Of a stretch of DNA of 64,000 bases, positions 41,882 to 53,869 are shown piece by piece. Positions within the stretch are counted from its first letter, which is position 1; each line of letters starts with the position of its first letter. The stretch covers positions 118,899-182,898 of the forward strand of contig NZ_CAMKGL010000009.1 of NCBI RefSeq assembly GCF_946227985.1, read 5' to 3'. A model generated the notes under the pieces. The model saw only the letters and a program-made list of their open reading frames with translations, was not told the origin of the DNA and made no database searches. A program made the translations under genes and the position numbers. This DNA comes from Serratia quinivorans. Its GTDB lineage: Bacteria; Pseudomonadota; Gammaproteobacteria; Enterobacterales; Enterobacteriaceae.

Positions 41882-42412
41882 TTGAGCCTCAATGACATTA
41901 TCCACTGGGTCAGCGACACCGTGCGGCAGCATGAAGCCTGGGCCATCCCGATTATTTTCTTCCTGGCGTTCGGTGAATCGCTGGCATTTCTGTCGCTGCT
42001 GTTGCCGGCCACGGTGATTCTGCTGGCGCTGGGAGCCTTGATAGGCGAAAGCGGCATTGCATTCTGGCCTATCTGGGCCGCCGCCGCCGCCGGGGCCTTT
42101 TTCGGCGACTGGCTCTCTTACTGGATTGGCTATCACTATCAAGACCGGGTGGCGCATATGTGGCCCCTTTCTCGCAATCCACAGTTACTCACGCGTGGCC
42201 ATGCGTTTTTTGAACGCTGGGGCGTACTGGGCATTTTCATCGGTCGTTTCTTCGGCCCGTTGCGTGCCGTCGTGCCGTTGGTCGGTGGCATTTGCGGCAT
42301 GCCCCAGCGTTATTTCCAGGTGGCGAATATCACTTCGGCGATGATCTGGGCGTTCGGCATTCTCGCGCCGGGGGCGTTTGGCATCAAGTGGTTAAGCCAG
42401 TGGTTTGGCTAG
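41882..42412 (+). CDS. DedA-family membrane protein
   Basis: 176 residues from a TTG at 41882, five bases after AGGAGCCC; no better start is seen. DedA family with about four membrane helices, the conserved FGESLAFLSLLLPATV with an acidic residue, GDWLSYWIGYHY and the FIGRFFGPLRAVVPLVGGICGM motif with two arginines. DedA proteins act as undecaprenyl-phosphate or other lipid flippases or maintain proton-motive force. It lies between the phosphatase and rmuC, outside the E. coli order. Confidence 0.87.
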   Translation: MSLNDIIHWVSDTVRQHEAWAIPIIFFLAFGESLAFLSLLLPATVILLALGALIGESGIAFWPIWAAAAAGAFFGDWLSYWIGYHYQDRVAHMWPLSRNPQLLTRGHAFFERWGVLGIFIGRFFGPLRAVVPLVGGICGMPQRYFQVANITSAMIWAFGILAPGAFGIKWLSQWFG

Positions 42413-42552
42413 TTTTGGTCTGACTTGCGTAGCGTTTCGCAATTTTGCGCCGTTGGGGCAAAAACAGACTGGACATCCATACAGCATCCCCTTAACGTGA
42501 CGGGCAACAGGCGCATAAAACGCCGGAACGGTCAGGTGTAACAGGAGGCAGG

Positions 42553-44100
42553 GTGGATACCAGTTTGGTTTACGGTATGGGCGGGGTGGCAATTGGCCTG
42601 CTGTTGGGGTGGCTGATTGCCAGTTTGCGTGTGCAGCAGACGCAGGCACAGCATGAAACCGAGCTACGGCTGCTGGAGCAATCGCTGCAACAGGCGCAGC
42701 AGGAAACCACAGCCCGGCAAGAAACGCTGCAGCGTAATGAACAACAAATGCGGCAGACCGACCTGGAGCTGCGCAATTTGCACAGCCAACTGGCCGCCGG
42801 GCACGAAAAACTTCAACAGCTCAATCACTGGCGCAGCGAATGCGAGTTGCTGAATCAGGAACTGCGTGCCCAGCGTGAGGTTAACAGCGCTCAGGAGGCC
42901 GAGCTGCGTGAGGTGACTATCCGCCTGGAAGAAACCCGTATGGCGGCAGAAGAGAAACAGCGTCTGCTGATCAACAGCGAACAGCGTCTCACCACCCAAT
43001 TTGAAAATTTGGCCAATCGCATTTTTGAACACAGCGGGCGCAAGGTTGACGAGCAGAATAAGCAAAGCCTGGACCGCCTGTTGCTGCCGCTGCGTGAACA
43101 ACTCGATGGTTTCCGCCGCCAGGTGCAGGACAGTTTTGGCCAGGAAGCGCGTGAACGTCATACGCTGACCCACGAAATACGTAACCTGCAGCAGCTCAAC
43201 GCACAAATGGCACGCGAGGCGATTAACCTCACCAAGGCCCTGAAGGGAGATAATAAAACTCAGGGTAACTGGGGTGAGGTGGTGTTAAGTCGGGTACTGG
43301 AAGCCTCCGGCCTGCGTGAAGGACACGAATACGAAACCCAGGTGAATGTGCGGCTGGATCATCAGAGCCGTATGCAGCCCGACGTCATCGTTCGTTTACC
43401 GCAGGGTAAGGACGTGGTCATCGACGCGAAAATGTCGCTGGTGGCCTACGAACGTTACTTCAACAGTGAAGATGACGTGGAGCGCGAGGCGGCGCTGAGT
43501 GAGCATATCGGCTCGCTGCGTGGCCATATCCGCCTGTTGGGACGTAAGGATTACCAGCAGTTGCCCGGCCTGCGTTCGCTGGACTACGTACTGATGTTTA
43601 TCCCGGTCGAGCCGGCTTTCCTGCTGGCCATCGACCGTGAGCCGGAGCTTATCAGCGAAGCGCTCAAACACAACATCATGCTGGTCAGTCCGACCACCTT
43701 GCTGGTGGCGTTGCGCACCATTACCAACCTTTGGCGCTATGAGCATCAGAGCCAGAATGCCCAACGCATTGCCGACAGAGCGGCGCGGTTGTATGACAAA
43801 ATGCGGCTGTTTGTTGACGATATGTCGGCGCTGGGGCAGAGCCTGGACAAGGCCCAGGGGAGTTATCGCCAGGCGATGAATAAACTGAGCGAAGGCCGTG
43901 GTAATCTTATCGGCCAGACCGAGGGGTTCCGCGCGTTGGGGGTTGAGGTGAAAAGACCGATTAACCCACTGCTGGCTCAGCAGGCCAGCGCGCAGCATGA
44001 TGAAGAATTCGAGACGGCAGGGGACGATGGAGTTGACGCGTTGCCCGGGGCGGAAGACGACGACTCCGCAGAGGAACCCCGCTCCGCATCGCAGGCATGA
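42553..44100 (+). CDS. rmuC: DNA recombination protein RmuC
   Basis: 515 residues from a GTG at 42553, after AGGAGG. An N-terminal membrane helix (residues 4-20), a long coiled coil rich in Gln and Glu (about 25-200) and a restriction-endonuclease-like RmuC domain (VVIDAKMSLVAYERY with the acidic/lysine core). RmuC limits inversions at short repeats in E. coli. Same position before ubiE as in E. coli (yigN). Confidence 0.94.
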   Translation: MDTSLVYGMGGVAIGLLLGWLIASLRVQQTQAQHETELRLLEQSLQQAQQETTARQETLQRNEQQMRQTDLELRNLHSQLAAGHEKLQQLNHWRSECELLNQELRAQREVNSAQEAELREVTIRLEETRMAAEEKQRLLINSEQRLTTQFENLANRIFEHSGRKVDEQNKQSLDRLLLPLREQLDGFRRQVQDSFGQEARERHTLTHEIRNLQQLNAQMAREAINLTKALKGDNKTQGNWGEVVLSRVLEASGLREGHEYETQVNVRLDHQSRMQPDVIVRLPQGKDVVIDAKMSLVAYERYFNSEDDVEREAALSEHIGSLRGHIRLLGRKDYQQLPGLRSLDYVLMFIPVEPAFLLAIDREPELISEALKHNIMLVSPTTLLVALRTITNLWRYEHQSQNAQRIADRAARLYDKMRLFVDDMSALGQSLDKAQGSYRQAMNKLSEGRGNLIGQTEGFRALGVEVKRPINPLLAQQASAQHDEEFETAGDDGVDALPGAEDDDSAEEPRSASQA

Positions 44101-44179
44101 CAGCCGCTGCGAGGTGGGGTATTGCACAGGGTTCTGGTACACTCATCCACACTAAATTGACTGAATAGCAGGCAGGACA

Positions 44180-44935
44180 ATGGCAGATCAACCGCAGGAA
44201 ACTACCGACTTCGGTTTTCGCACCGTAGCTAGAGACGAGAAGCAGGCCATGGTGGCAGACGTTTTTCATTCGGTAGCTGCAAAGTATGACGTGATGAACG
44301 ACCTGATGTCGTTTGGTATCCACCGTATCTGGAAGCGTTTTACCATTGACTGCAGCGGCGTTCGCCGTGGGCAGCGGGTGTTGGATCTGGCCGGTGGTAC
44401 CGGTGACCTGGCCGCCAAGTTCTCCCGCATGGTCGGTGAGCAGGGGCAGGTGGTACTGGCGGACATTAACGATTCCATGCTGAAGATGGGGCGCGAGAAG
44501 CTGCGTGACCGCGGCATTATCGGCAACGTCAACTATGTGCAGGCCAATGCCGAAGCGCTGCCGTTCCCGGATAACTATTTTGACTGCATTACCATTTCAT
44601 TTGGCCTGCGCAACGTGACCGACAAAGACAAAGCGCTGCGTTCCATGTTCCGCGTGCTTAAGCCGGGCGGCCGTTTGCTGGTGCTGGAGTTCTCCAAACC
44701 GCTGCTGGCACCGTTAAGTAAAGCCTATGACGCCTACTCGTTCCACGTGCTGCCGAAAATCGGCGAGCTGGTGGTGAAGGATCCGGAAAGTTACCGCTAT
44801 TTGGCCGAGTCGATCCGCATGCATCCCGATCAAGAAACCCTGAAAGGTATGATGGGAGCTGCCGGCTTTGACAACGTGACCTATTTTAACCTGACCGGCG
44901 GCATTGTGGCCCTGCATCGCGGCTTCAAGTTCTGA
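44180..44935 (+). CDS. ubiE: ubiquinone/menaquinone C-methyltransferase UbiE
   Basis: 251 residues, the E. coli length. SAM-dependent methylation of 2-polyprenyl-6-methoxy-benzoquinol and demethylmenaquinol. Motif I is [15 protein letters not shown]; the UbiE signatures [17 protein letters not shown] and [13 protein letters not shown] are present. First of ubiE-ubiJ-ubiB. Confidence 0.97.
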   Translation: MADQPQETTDFGFRTVARDEKQAMVADVFHSVAAKYDVMNDLMSFGIHRIWKRFTIDCSGVRRGQRVLDLAGGTGDLAAKFSRMVGEQGQVVLADINDSMLKMGREKLRDRGIIGNVNYVQANAEALPFPDNYFDCITISFGLRNVTDKDKALRSMFRVLKPGGRLLVLEFSKPLLAPLSKAYDAYSFHVLPKIGELVVKDPESYRYLAESIRMHPDQETLKGMMGAAGFDNVTYFNLTGGIVALHRGFKF

Positions 44936-44936
44936 T

Positions 44937-45557
44937 ATGGACATGCCGATGCTGTTAACCCCGTTGTTGACCGGCGTGCTGGAAACATCGCTCAATAGCC
45001 TGCTGTTCCGCGATCGCAGTATGAAAGCCGCCCGTCTGCGCCTGGCAGGTAAGGTCTTGCGTATTGAATTGCAGGAGCTTGCCTCACCGCTGGTACTGAT
45101 CTTCAGTGAGCAACGTGTCGATGTGCTTGGCCAGTCTGAAGATACCGCCGACTGCACGGTGCGCAGCCGCATCTCGGTGTTGCTGAAGCTGCGGGATCGC
45201 CAGCAACTTTCGCCATTGATGCGCAGTGGTGAACTGATAGTCGAAGGTGATATTCAGGTGGTTCAACAACTGGTTGGGCTGCTCGATCTGGCAGAGTGGG
45301 ATCCGGCTGAATGGTTGGCCCCCTACATCGGCGATATTGCCGCGCAGGGTATTACGCAGGCGCTCGGTAAGGGCGCGAACCTGTTGAAGACAGGCTTCCA
45401 GCGCCAACAACATTATGTAGCGGAAACGCTGACGGAAGAGTGGCGCATGGCGCCAGGTCCACTGGAAGTTGTGTGGTTCAACGAGGAAGTTGATGCCACC
45501 GTTCGCAACCTCGAAGCGCTGATTGCTCGCATGGACAAGTTGGAGGGTAAACGATGA
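44937..45557 (+). CDS. ubiJ: ubiquinone biosynthesis accessory factor UbiJ
   Basis: 206 residues from the ATG at 44937, one base after the ubiE stop; ATGs at 44943 and 44949 are also possible. It has an N-terminal SCP2 lipid-binding domain ([36 protein letters not shown]) and a C-terminal helical part. With UbiK it assembles and lipid-supplies the Ubi complex. The E. coli locus also encodes the small RNA EsrE in the 3' part; whether it exists here cannot be judged. The stop overlaps ubiB by four bases. Confidence 0.94.
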   Translation: MDMPMLLTPLLTGVLETSLNSLLFRDRSMKAARLRLAGKVLRIELQELASPLVLIFSEQRVDVLGQSEDTADCTVRSRISVLLKLRDRQQLSPLMRSGELIVEGDIQVVQQLVGLLDLAEWDPAEWLAPYIGDIAAQGITQALGKGANLLKTGFQRQQHYVAETLTEEWRMAPGPLEVVWFNEEVDATVRNLEALIARMDKLEGKR

Positions 45558-47185
45558 CCCCTGGCGAACTACGCCGCCTGTATTTGATCGTCCGCGTTTT
45601 TCTCAGCTATGGCCTGGATGAACTGATCCCCCAGATGCGCTTGACGTTGCCGCTGCGTGTGGGGCGCCGTCTGCTGTTCTGGATGCCAAACCGCCATGCA
45701 GATAAACCTCTGGGTGAACGTCTGCGTTTGGCCTTGCAGGAACTGGGGCCGGTATGGATTAAGTTTGGCCAGATGATGTCCACTCGCCGCGACCTGTTCC
45801 CACCGCAGATCGCCGATCAACTGACTCTGTTGCAGGACCGGGTTGCCCCCTTCGATGGTGCTCTGGCGCGCAAGCATATTGAGTTGGCGATGGGCGGCCC
45901 GCTGGAAACCTGGTTTGATGATTTTGACCAGCAGGCGCTGGCTTCGGCATCGATAGCTCAGGTGCATACCGCACGGCTAAAGACGACCGGGCAGGAAGTG
46001 GTTCTGAAGGTGATTCGGCCCGATATCCGGCCGATCATCAAGGCTGACGTCCGCCTGATGTATCGTTTGGCGGCCTGGGTGCCAAAGCTGATGCCGGATG
46101 GTCGCCGTCTGCGTCCGCGTGAAGTGGTACGCGAATATGAAAAGACCTTGCTGGACGAGTTGAATCTGCTGCGTGAAGCGGCCAACGCCATCCAGCTGCG
46201 CCGCAATTTCGACGGTAGCCCGATGCTGTATGTGCCGGAGGTTTATTCCGATTACTGCCGCGAAAGCGTGTTGGTCATGGAGCGCATCTACGGAATTCCG
46301 GTTTCGGATATTCCAACGCTGGAAAAGCAGGGCACCAACATGAAACTGTTGGCCGAACGCGGGGTTCAGGTGTTCTTTACCCAGGTCTTCCGCGACAGTT
46401 TCTTCCATGCGGACATGCATCCCGGTAATATTTTTGTCAGCTATGAGCATCCTGAAGATCCCTGCTATATCGGCATTGACTGCGGTATTGTCGGCTCGTT
46501 GAACAAAGACGATAAACGCTATCTGGCGGAAAACTTTATTGCCTTCTTCAATCGTGACTATCGCAAGGTCGCAGAGCTGCATGTTGATTCTGGCTGGGTA
46601 CCGCGCGACACCAACGTGGAGGATTTCGAGTTCGCTATTCGCACGGTGTGTGAGCCCATCTTCGAAAAACCACTGTCGGAAATTTCGTTCGGCAACGTGC
46701 TGTTGAACCTGTTCAATACCGCACGCCGTTTCAATATGGAAGTGCAGCCCCAACTGGTGTTATTGCAGAAGACCTTGCTGTATGTTGAAGGTCTGGGCCG
46801 GCAGCTCTATCCACAGCTGGATTTGTGGACCACTGCGAAGCCGTTCCTGGAAAGTTGGATGCGCGATCAGGTCGGTATACCGGCAGTGATCCGCGCACTG
46901 AAAGAAAAAGCGCCGTTTTGGGCCGAGAAACTGCCCGAACTGCCTGAATTATTTTACGATAGCCTGCAGCAGCATAAACTGTTGCAACAAAGCGTTGATA
47001 AGCTGACGCATCAGATGCAGGCCCAGCGTGTTCGCCAGGGGCAATCGCGTTATTTGTTCGGCGTTGGCGCTACACTGTTAGTAAGCGGTACGATTTTGCT
47101 ATTGGGGGATGTTGAAGTGTTCCCTGCGTGGCTGATAGCGGCCGGTATCGTATCCTGGGTGATTGGCTGGAAGCGAACCACCTGA
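45554..47185 (+). CDS. ubiB: ubiquinone biosynthesis ATPase/kinase-like UbiB
   Basis: 543 residues, atypical protein-kinase-like (ABC1/ADCK/AarF). Seen are the family KxGQ motif ([17 protein letters not shown]), an Ala-rich nucleotide loop ([11 protein letters not shown]), the metal-binding [11 protein letters not shown] and DCGIVGSL, and two C-terminal membrane helices (after residue 500). It aids hydroxylation steps of ubiquinone synthesis. The start overlaps ubiJ. Confidence 0.96.
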   Translation: MTPGELRRLYLIVRVFLSYGLDELIPQMRLTLPLRVGRRLLFWMPNRHADKPLGERLRLALQELGPVWIKFGQMMSTRRDLFPPQIADQLTLLQDRVAPFDGALARKHIELAMGGPLETWFDDFDQQALASASIAQVHTARLKTTGQEVVLKVIRPDIRPIIKADVRLMYRLAAWVPKLMPDGRRLRPREVVREYEKTLLDELNLLREAANAIQLRRNFDGSPMLYVPEVYSDYCRESVLVMERIYGIPVSDIPTLEKQGTNMKLLAERGVQVFFTQVFRDSFFHADMHPGNIFVSYEHPEDPCYIGIDCGIVGSLNKDDKRYLAENFIAFFNRDYRKVAELHVDSGWVPRDTNVEDFEFAIRTVCEPIFEKPLSEISFGNVLLNLFNTARRFNMEVQPQLVLLQKTLLYVEGLGRQLYPQLDLWTTAKPFLESWMRDQVGIPAVIRALKEKAPFWAEKLPELPELFYDSLQQHKLLQQSVDKLTHQMQAQRVRQGQSRYLFGVGATLLVSGTILLLGDVEVFPAWLIAAGIVSWVIGWKRTT

Positions 47186-47265
47186 ATTGATTCGAAACTC
47201 TGGTAAAATCTGCCGTATAATGCGACGGATTTTGAAAAAACCCTGTAAAAATAGAGGTAATTGCA

Positions 47266-47529
47266 ATGGGCGGTATTAGTATTACGCAATTGTTGATCAT
47301 CGCAGTGATCGTGGTGCTGCTGTTCGGTACCAAAAAGCTCCGTACGCTGGGCTCTGATCTCGGTGCATCAATTAAAGGTTTCAAAAAGGCGATCGGCGAT
47401 GAAAATACGCCGCCGACCAACACGGCTGAGAAAAGCAGCCTGGATGACGCTGACTTCACGGCCAAGCCTATTACCGATAAGCAGCCGGAAGTGAAAACGG
47501 AAGAGTCGAAGAACAAAGAGCAGGTATAA
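47266..47529 (+). CDS. tatA: twin-arginine translocase subunit TatA
   Basis: 87 residues. One N-terminal helix ([31 protein letters not shown]) with the FGTKKL hinge, an amphipathic helix and an acidic/Lys tail. TatA multimers form the passage for folded proteins. tatB follows after three bases. An 80-base gap before it, with GAGGTAATT before the ATG, suggests its own promoter after ubiB. Confidence 0.96.
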   Translation: MGGISITQLLIIAVIVVLLFGTKKLRTLGSDLGASIKGFKKAIGDENTPPTNTAEKSSLDDADFTAKPITDKQPEVKTEESKNKEQV

Positions 47530-47532
47530 ACC

Positions 47533-48084
47533 GTGTTTGACATTGGGTTTAGTGAACTGTTGCTGGTTCTGGTTATCGGCCTGGTGGTACTCGGGCCGGA
47601 ACGGTTGCCGGTTGCGGTAAGAACAGTTTCGGGCTGGATCCGCGCGCTGCGATCGCTTGCGGCTTCGGTGCAGAACGAACTTTCTCAGGAACTGAAGCTG
47701 CAGGAACTGCAGGACAGCCTGAAAAAGGTAGAGAAGGCGGGCATGCAGAATTTGTCGCCGGAGCTGAAGGCGTCAATGGATGAGCTGAAAGACGCAGCGG
47801 AATCGCTGAAACGTTCTTATCAGGGCGGCAATGACAATAAAACCGAACCTGCGCACACCATCCATAACCCTCTGGTCACCGATCCTGAAGCCATTCATGA
47901 CGGCGTGACGCCGGCAGAGGCTGCTGCCGTGGCATCGTCCCCGGCTGCCGTGCCGGTAACGCCGCCGGTTGCACAACCCGTGGTCGAGCCGGTGAAACAA
48001 CCGGTCGCGTCGGCCGTTCAGGCAACCCCAGAACCTGTTGTGGATAAAACCCCAGCGTCTCACCAACCTAGTGGCGATCGTTAA
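47533..48084 (+). CDS. tatB: twin-arginine translocase subunit TatB
   Basis: 183 residues from a GTG at 47533. N-terminal helix [31 protein letters not shown] with the TatB-specific Glu at position 8 and GPERLP hinge; an amphipathic helix; then a Pro/Val/Ala-rich tail from residue 110, somewhat longer than in E. coli (171). It forms the substrate receptor with TatC. Confidence 0.95.
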   Translation: MFDIGFSELLLVLVIGLVVLGPERLPVAVRTVSGWIRALRSLAASVQNELSQELKLQELQDSLKKVEKAGMQNLSPELKASMDELKDAAESLKRSYQGGNDNKTEPAHTIHNPLVTDPEAIHDGVTPAEAAAVASSPAAVPVTPPVAQPVVEPVKQPVASAVQATPEPVVDKTPASHQPSGDR

Positions 48085-48087
48085 AAC

Positions 48088-48858
48088 ATGGCTGTTGAAG
48101 ATACCCAACCCCTTATCAGTCATCTGATAGAACTGCGTAAGCGGTTGTTAAACTCGATTATCAGCATACTGGGAGTCTTCCTGGTGCTGGTTTTTTTCGC
48201 CAATGACATTTATCAACTGGTGTCTGCGCCGCTGATCAAGCAGTTGCCCGCCGGGGCCAGCATGATCGCCACCGACGTGGCTTCACCGTTCTTTACCCCG
48301 ATCAAGCTGACCATGATCGTCTCGGTGTTTGTGTCTGCACCGGTGATCCTGTATCAGGTGTGGTCCTTTATCGCACCGGCGTTATACAAGCATGAACGCC
48401 GCCTGATGATGCCTTTGCTGGTTTCCAGCAGCCTGCTGTTTTATCTCGGCATGGCGTTTGCCTACTTTATCGTGTTCCCGCTGGCGTTCGGCTTTTTTGC
48501 CAAGACCGCGCCGGTCGGAGTGATGATTGCGACCGACATCAATAACTACCTCGATTTCGTCATGGCGCTGTTTATGGCGTTCGGCGTGGCGTTTGAGGTA
48601 CCGGTTGCCATTATTCTGCTGTGCTGGAGTGGCGTCACTTCACCGGAAGACCTGAAAAAGAAGCGGCCTTACGTTCTGGTCGGCGCTTTCGTGGTCGGCA
48701 TGCTGTTGACCCCGCCGGATGTGTTCTCTCAGACGCTGTTAGCGATCCCGATGTACCTGTTGTTTGAAGTGGGCGTGTTCTTTGCCCGTTTCTACACGGG
48801 TAAGCGTCGTGCACAACCTGAAGAAGAAGACGAGGGTGATGAACCCCCGGCACCTTAA
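48088..48858 (+). CDS. tatC: twin-arginine translocase subunit TatC
   Basis: 256 residues with six membrane helices. The N-terminal [14 protein letters not shown] signature and the first periplasmic loop with [25 protein letters not shown] are the conserved signal-peptide-binding regions. The C-terminal tail is acidic. It starts three bases after tatB. Confidence 0.96.
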   Translation: MAVEDTQPLISHLIELRKRLLNSIISILGVFLVLVFFANDIYQLVSAPLIKQLPAGASMIATDVASPFFTPIKLTMIVSVFVSAPVILYQVWSFIAPALYKHERRLMMPLLVSSSLLFYLGMAFAYFIVFPLAFGFFAKTAPVGVMIATDINNYLDFVMALFMAFGVAFEVPVAIILLCWSGVTSPEDLKKKRPYVLVGAFVVGMLLTPPDVFSQTLLAIPMYLLFEVGVFFARFYTGKRRAQPEEEDEGDEPPAP

Positions 48859-48873
48859 AAATTAGTTAGTCTC

Positions 48874-48896
48874 AAGCCGCCCGATGGGCGGCTTTT
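48874..48896 (+). terminator. terminator between tatC and tatD
   Basis: AGCCGCCC-GAT-GGGCGGCT followed by TTTT. It ends tatABC, so tatD probably depends on read-through or its own promoter; the tatD ATG lies only 15 bases after the hairpin. Confidence 0.85.
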
Positions 48897-48910
48897 ACTT
48901 TGGAAACATC

Positions 48911-49693
48911 ATGTTTGATATCGGCGTCAATCTCACCAGCTCACAGTTTGCCAAAGACCGTCCGGCGGTGGTGGAACGCGCCCGCACTGCAGGGGTTACA
49001 GGGCTGCTGATTACCGGTACCGATCTGCAGGAAAGCCTGGCTGCCAGTGAACTGGCGCAACAGCATGCTGGTTTTTGTTGGTCCACTGTCGGCGTACATC
49101 CGCACCATGCCAGCAGTTGGGACCATCGGGCCGCCGACCAAATCCGCGAGTTAGCCTCTTTGCCGCAGGTCGCGGCTATTGGCGAATGCGGGCTGGATTT
49201 TAACCGTAACTTTTCTGCACCAGAGCAGCAGGAGGCGGCATTCAGCGCGCAGTTGGCGTTGGCAGCAGAACTGGCGATGCCGGTTTTTCTACATTGCCGT
49301 GATGCACACGCACGATTTGTCGCGCTGTTGACACCCTGGTTGGATAAACTGCCCGCGGCTGTGGTGCACTGTTTTACCGGCACCGCCGAAGAATTGGAAA
49401 GCTGTCTGTCGTTAGGCCTGTCGGTGGGTATTACCGGTTGGGTCTGCGATGAGCGGCGTGGCCTGGAATTGCGTGCGTTGCTGCCGCAGATCCCGGCGGA
49501 CCGTCTGTTGCTTGAAACCGACGCCCCCTATCTGTTGCCCCGGGATTTACATCCGAAACCTGCATCTCGCCGCAACGAACCCTGTTTTTTGCCTCATATC
49601 GTCCGGCAGGTGGCCGCCTGGCGGCAAGAAGATCCCGAATGGCTGGGACAAAAAATCGATGAGAACGCCCGCCGGCTATTCCGGCTGGAATGA
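48911..49693 (+). CDS. tatD: 3'-5' ssDNA/RNA exonuclease TatD
   Basis: The ATG at 48911 ([13 protein letters not shown]) gives 260 residues, as in E. coli; the frame from 48884 runs into the terminator. TatD is a metal-dependent amidohydrolase-fold nuclease, involved in H2O2-induced DNA repair, and is not needed for Tat transport. Metal ligands: D3-[28 protein letters not shown] and TDAPY. A ribosome-binding site is hardly visible. Confidence 0.94.
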   Translation: MFDIGVNLTSSQFAKDRPAVVERARTAGVTGLLITGTDLQESLAASELAQQHAGFCWSTVGVHPHHASSWDHRAADQIRELASLPQVAAIGECGLDFNRNFSAPEQQEAAFSAQLALAAELAMPVFLHCRDAHARFVALLTPWLDKLPAAVVHCFTGTAEELESCLSLGLSVGITGWVCDERRGLELRALLPQIPADRLLLETDAPYLLPRDLHPKPASRRNEPCFLPHIVRQVAAWRQEDPEWLGQKIDENARRLFRLE

Positions 49694-49698
49694 GTTAG

Positions 49699-50730
<1,032 letters not shown>

Positions 50731-50744
50731 GGCGCGAATATCCA

Positions 50745-50772
50745 ATAAAAAAGGCGCCTTGGGCGCCTTTTT
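50745..50772. terminator. bidirectional terminator between hemB and rfaH
   Basis: AAAAAGGCGCC-TTGG-GGCGCCTTTTT forms a strong stem flanked by an A-run and a T-run, so it works on both strands for converging hemB and rfaH. Confidence 0.94.
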
Positions 50773-50775
50773 ACA

Positions 50776-51264
50776 TTACAGCTTTTGGAACTGTCGGTTG
50801 TCCACGCTTTGGCTGACCTGTTTGTTGATCAGGTTGAGCAACAGCATTGAGCGCGCTTCGCCGTCCGGCTCGGTGTAAATCGCCTGCAGCCCTTCGAATA
50901 CCCCATCGACGATCAACACGCTATCGCCGGGTTGCGGCGTTTCCGGGTCGACGTAGGTTTCGCAGGTGTGAGTCTGCAACTCTTCGATTACCTTCTGCGG
51001 GATCGTGGTCGGCGTCGAACCAAAGCGCACGAAGTGGCTGACACCACGCGTTGCACTGATGGTGGTGGTATGGATCCGCTCCGGATCGAATTCCACAAAC
51101 AGATAGTTGGGGAACAGGGGTTCGCTGACCGCGATGCGTTTGCCGCGTACGATCTTTTCCAGCGTAATGATCGGGCTCAGGCAATTCACTTCCTGCCGTT
51201 CCAGATGTTCCTGCGCCCGTAAGAGCTGGCCGCGTTTGCAATACAATAGATACCAGGATTCCAT
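50776..51264 (-). CDS. rfaH: transcription antiterminator RfaH
   Basis: The ATG at 51264 ([14 protein letters not shown]) gives 162 residues, exactly E. coli length; the longer frame to 51321 has no homology. NusG paralogue recruited at ops sites to suppress pausing and Rho in LPS, capsule and hemolysin-type operons. Its N-terminal NGN domain ([22 protein letters not shown]) and fold-switching KOW domain ([19 protein letters not shown]-terminal half) are intact. Confidence 0.96.
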   Translation of the reverse strand: MESWYLLYCKRGQLLRAQEHLERQEVNCLSPIITLEKIVRGKRIAVSEPLFPNYLFVEFDPERIHTTTISATRGVSHFVRFGSTPTTIPQKVIEELQTHTCETYVDPETPQPGDSVLIVDGVFEGLQAIYTEPDGEARSMLLLNLINKQVSQSVDNRQFQKL

Positions 51265-51508
51265 AATTTCACATGCCTTTCTGTCAGCCGGTAAGCATAT
51301 CAAAAGCCAATACGGATACATAGTGATGCAAGTTTCAGCATGTAACAGACGCTATCTACATGAATCGTTAGCAATTAGCGAGGGGTCACACACTTATCCG
51401 CACGGCTTGGGTATAACAGAGGGCTAAGAATTTGCTACCGTCGCAGTATGCCTTGGGGCGCTGTCGTCTGATGTGACGGTATTCATCGTTTTTGATTGAG
51501 GGGGAGAA

Positions 51509-52234
51509 ATGGAGTTATTTCTGTTGAGCAACGGCAAGCTGTCCGGTGAAAGTGAACTGCTGGGGTATGCCAAGAGCCATCTGTTGGCGATGATCGCGCG
51601 CCGCAGCATTACGTCCGCCGTCTTTATCCCATATGCCATGATCCGCAGTGATTACGATCAGCGCGCGCAGGAGCTGGCGCAAACTCTGGGCATCAAAGTC
51701 ACCAGCATTCACCATGCCGAGTCCCCAGCTGCGGCGATTGAACAGGCGGAATGTATCCTGGTCAGCGGTGGCAATACCTGGATGCTGAACCAAATGCTGC
51801 ATGAGAAGGGCCTGATTGTCCCGATCCAGCGGGCTGTTCGTGAACGTAACGTCCCCTATGTTGGCTGGAGTGCCGGTTGTAACGTGGCTACGCCAAGTAT
51901 ACGTACCACCAATGACATGCCGGTACGCAATAGCGTAGTGTTGCCGGCGTTGAGCCTGTTCCCGGTGCAGATTAACCCGCATTACATTGACGCCCATATC
52001 AGTGGCCACATGGGTGAAACCCGTGATGAGCGCCTGGCGGAGTTCTGTGCGGTTAATCCGAGCGAATCTGTGGTGGCGCTGCGCGAGGGCAGCCTGTTGC
52101 ACGTTGAGGGCAATGAATTGCGATATTTCAGTGCCAGAGACCAGGGCTTCAAGGTGTTCCGCCACGGCGTAGAGACCCAGGAGTATCAGGATACGCAGGC
52201 ATTACGTCCGATGGTGCCGTTCACGTGCCACTGA
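51509..52234 (+). CDS. pepE: dipeptidase E (peptidase S51)
   Basis: 241 residues, cytoplasmic; cleaves dipeptides with N-terminal Asp. The nucleophile Ser sits in GWSAGCNVATP, with the preceding ILVSGGNTWMLNQML and following LPALSLFPVQINPHYIDAH typical of S51. A little longer than the E. coli protein (229). It is divergent from rfaH across about 240 bases in which I identified no further gene. Confidence 0.93.
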   Translation: MELFLLSNGKLSGESELLGYAKSHLLAMIARRSITSAVFIPYAMIRSDYDQRAQELAQTLGIKVTSIHHAESPAAAIEQAECILVSGGNTWMLNQMLHEKGLIVPIQRAVRERNVPYVGWSAGCNVATPSIRTTNDMPVRNSVVLPALSLFPVQINPHYIDAHISGHMGETRDERLAEFCAVNPSESVVALREGSLLHVEGNELRYFSARDQGFKVFRHGVETQEYQDTQALRPMVPFTCH

Positions 52235-52322
52235 GTGCCGGTGAGGTCTTTACCGGTGTTTAACAAAAGTGCAGCAACAACCGTGAAGAGGGCTTATAAT
52301 GCCCTCCTCACTGGCCGTTATA

Positions 52323-53819
52323 ATGATCAGCATGAAATACCGTGACTTACGCGATTTCCTCTCGTTGCTGGAAAAGAGAGGGGAACTAAAACGCATCAGC
52401 CAGCCGATTGATCCCTATCTGGAAATGACAGAAATTGCCGATCGTACTTTACGTGCGGGCGGCCCGGCATTGCTGTTCGAAAACCCGAAAGGGTATGACA
52501 TGCCGGTGCTGTGCAATCTGTTCGGTACTCCCGGTCGCGTAGCGATGGGGATGGGCCAGGAAGACGTCAGCTCGTTGCGCGAGGTCGGCAAGTTGCTGGC
52601 GTTCCTTAAAGAACCGGAGCCGCCAAAGGGCTTTCGCGATCTGTTCGATAAACTGCCGAAGTTCAAGCAAGTGCTGAACATGCCGACCAAGGTGCTGGGT
52701 TCAGCGCCTTGTCAGGAGCAGGTATGGCAGGGGGATGACGTCGATCTCAGCCGTATTCCGGTGATGCACTGCTGGCCGGAAGATGCCGCCCCCTTGATCA
52801 CCTGGGGCCTGACCGTGACCCGCGGCCCGCAAAAAGAGCGACAGAACCTGGGTATTTATCGCCAACAGGTGCTGAGCAAGAATAAAGTCATCATGCGTTG
52901 GCTGTCGCACCGCGGCGGCGCGCTGGATTATCTGGAATGGTGCCAGGCGCACCCCGGTGAGCGTTTCCCGGTTGCAGTTGCGCTGGGCGCAGACCCCGCT
53001 ACTATCCTCGGCGCGGTCACGCCAGTGCCGGATACCCTGTCTGAATATGCCTTTGCCGGGCTGCTGCGCGGCAACAAAACTGAAGTGGTCAAGTGTATCT
53101 CCTGCGATCTGGAAGTCCCCGCCAGCGCGGAAATCGTGTTGGAAGGTTATATCGAACCGGGAGAAATGGCGCCTGAAGGCCCTTATGGCGATCACACCGG
53201 TTACTACAACGAAATTGACCACTTTCCGGTATTCACCATCACCCACATCACTCAGCGTCGTGACGCCATTTATCACTCGACCTATACCGGCCGTCCGCCG
53301 GATGAACCGGCGGTGTTGGGCGTGGCGCTGAATGAAGTCTTCGTTCCTATCTTGCAAAAGCAGTTCCCGGAAATTGTCGATTTCTACCTGCCGCCTGAGG
53401 GTTGCTCATATCGCCTGGCGGTGGTGACTATCAAGAAACAGTATGCCGGTCACGCCAAGCGCGTAATGATGGGGGTCTGGTCGTTCCTGCGTCAGTTTAT
53501 GTACACCAAGTTTGTTATCGTCTGCGATGATGACGTCAACGCACGCGACTGGAATGATGTGATTTGGGCGATCACCACCCGAATGGATCCGGCAAGGGAT
53601 ACCGTTTTGGTGGAGAATACGCCGATCGATTATTTGGACTTCGCCTCACCGGTTTCCGGTTTGGGATCGAAGATGGGGCTGGATGCCACCAATAAATGGC
53701 CGGGTGAAACCCAGCGCGAATGGGGCCGTCCGATTCAGATGGATGAAAAGGTGCGTGCGCGCGTCGATGAAATCTGGGATGAGCTCGCAATTTTCAGTGA
53801 CAGAGAACCGACGCTTTAG
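52323..53819 (+). CDS. ubiD: 4-hydroxy-3-polyprenylbenzoate decarboxylase UbiD
   Basis: The ATG at 52323 ([13 protein letters not shown]) gives 498 residues; the frame is open to 52299. The decarboxylase uses prenylated FMN made by UbiX. Conserved stretches: [51 protein letters not shown] with the catalytic acids, and [25 protein letters not shown]. fre follows 50 bases later, as in E. coli. Confidence 0.96.
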   Translation: MISMKYRDLRDFLSLLEKRGELKRISQPIDPYLEMTEIADRTLRAGGPALLFENPKGYDMPVLCNLFGTPGRVAMGMGQEDVSSLREVGKLLAFLKEPEPPKGFRDLFDKLPKFKQVLNMPTKVLGSAPCQEQVWQGDDVDLSRIPVMHCWPEDAAPLITWGLTVTRGPQKERQNLGIYRQQVLSKNKVIMRWLSHRGGALDYLEWCQAHPGERFPVAVALGADPATILGAVTPVPDTLSEYAFAGLLRGNKTEVVKCISCDLEVPASAEIVLEGYIEPGEMAPEGPYGDHTGYYNEIDHFPVFTITHITQRRDAIYHSTYTGRPPDEPAVLGVALNEVFVPILQKQFPEIVDFYLPPEGCSYRLAVVTIKKQYAGHAKRVMMGVWSFLRQFMYTKFVIVCDDDVNARDWNDVIWAITTRMDPARDTVLVENTPIDYLDFASPVSGLGSKMGLDATNKWPGETQREWGRPIQMDEKVRARVDEIWDELAIFSDREPTL

Positions 53820-53869
53820 CGCCAGGCTTTGTTCTCAGCTTTGCATTGATGACCCGACAGAGGGAACGC

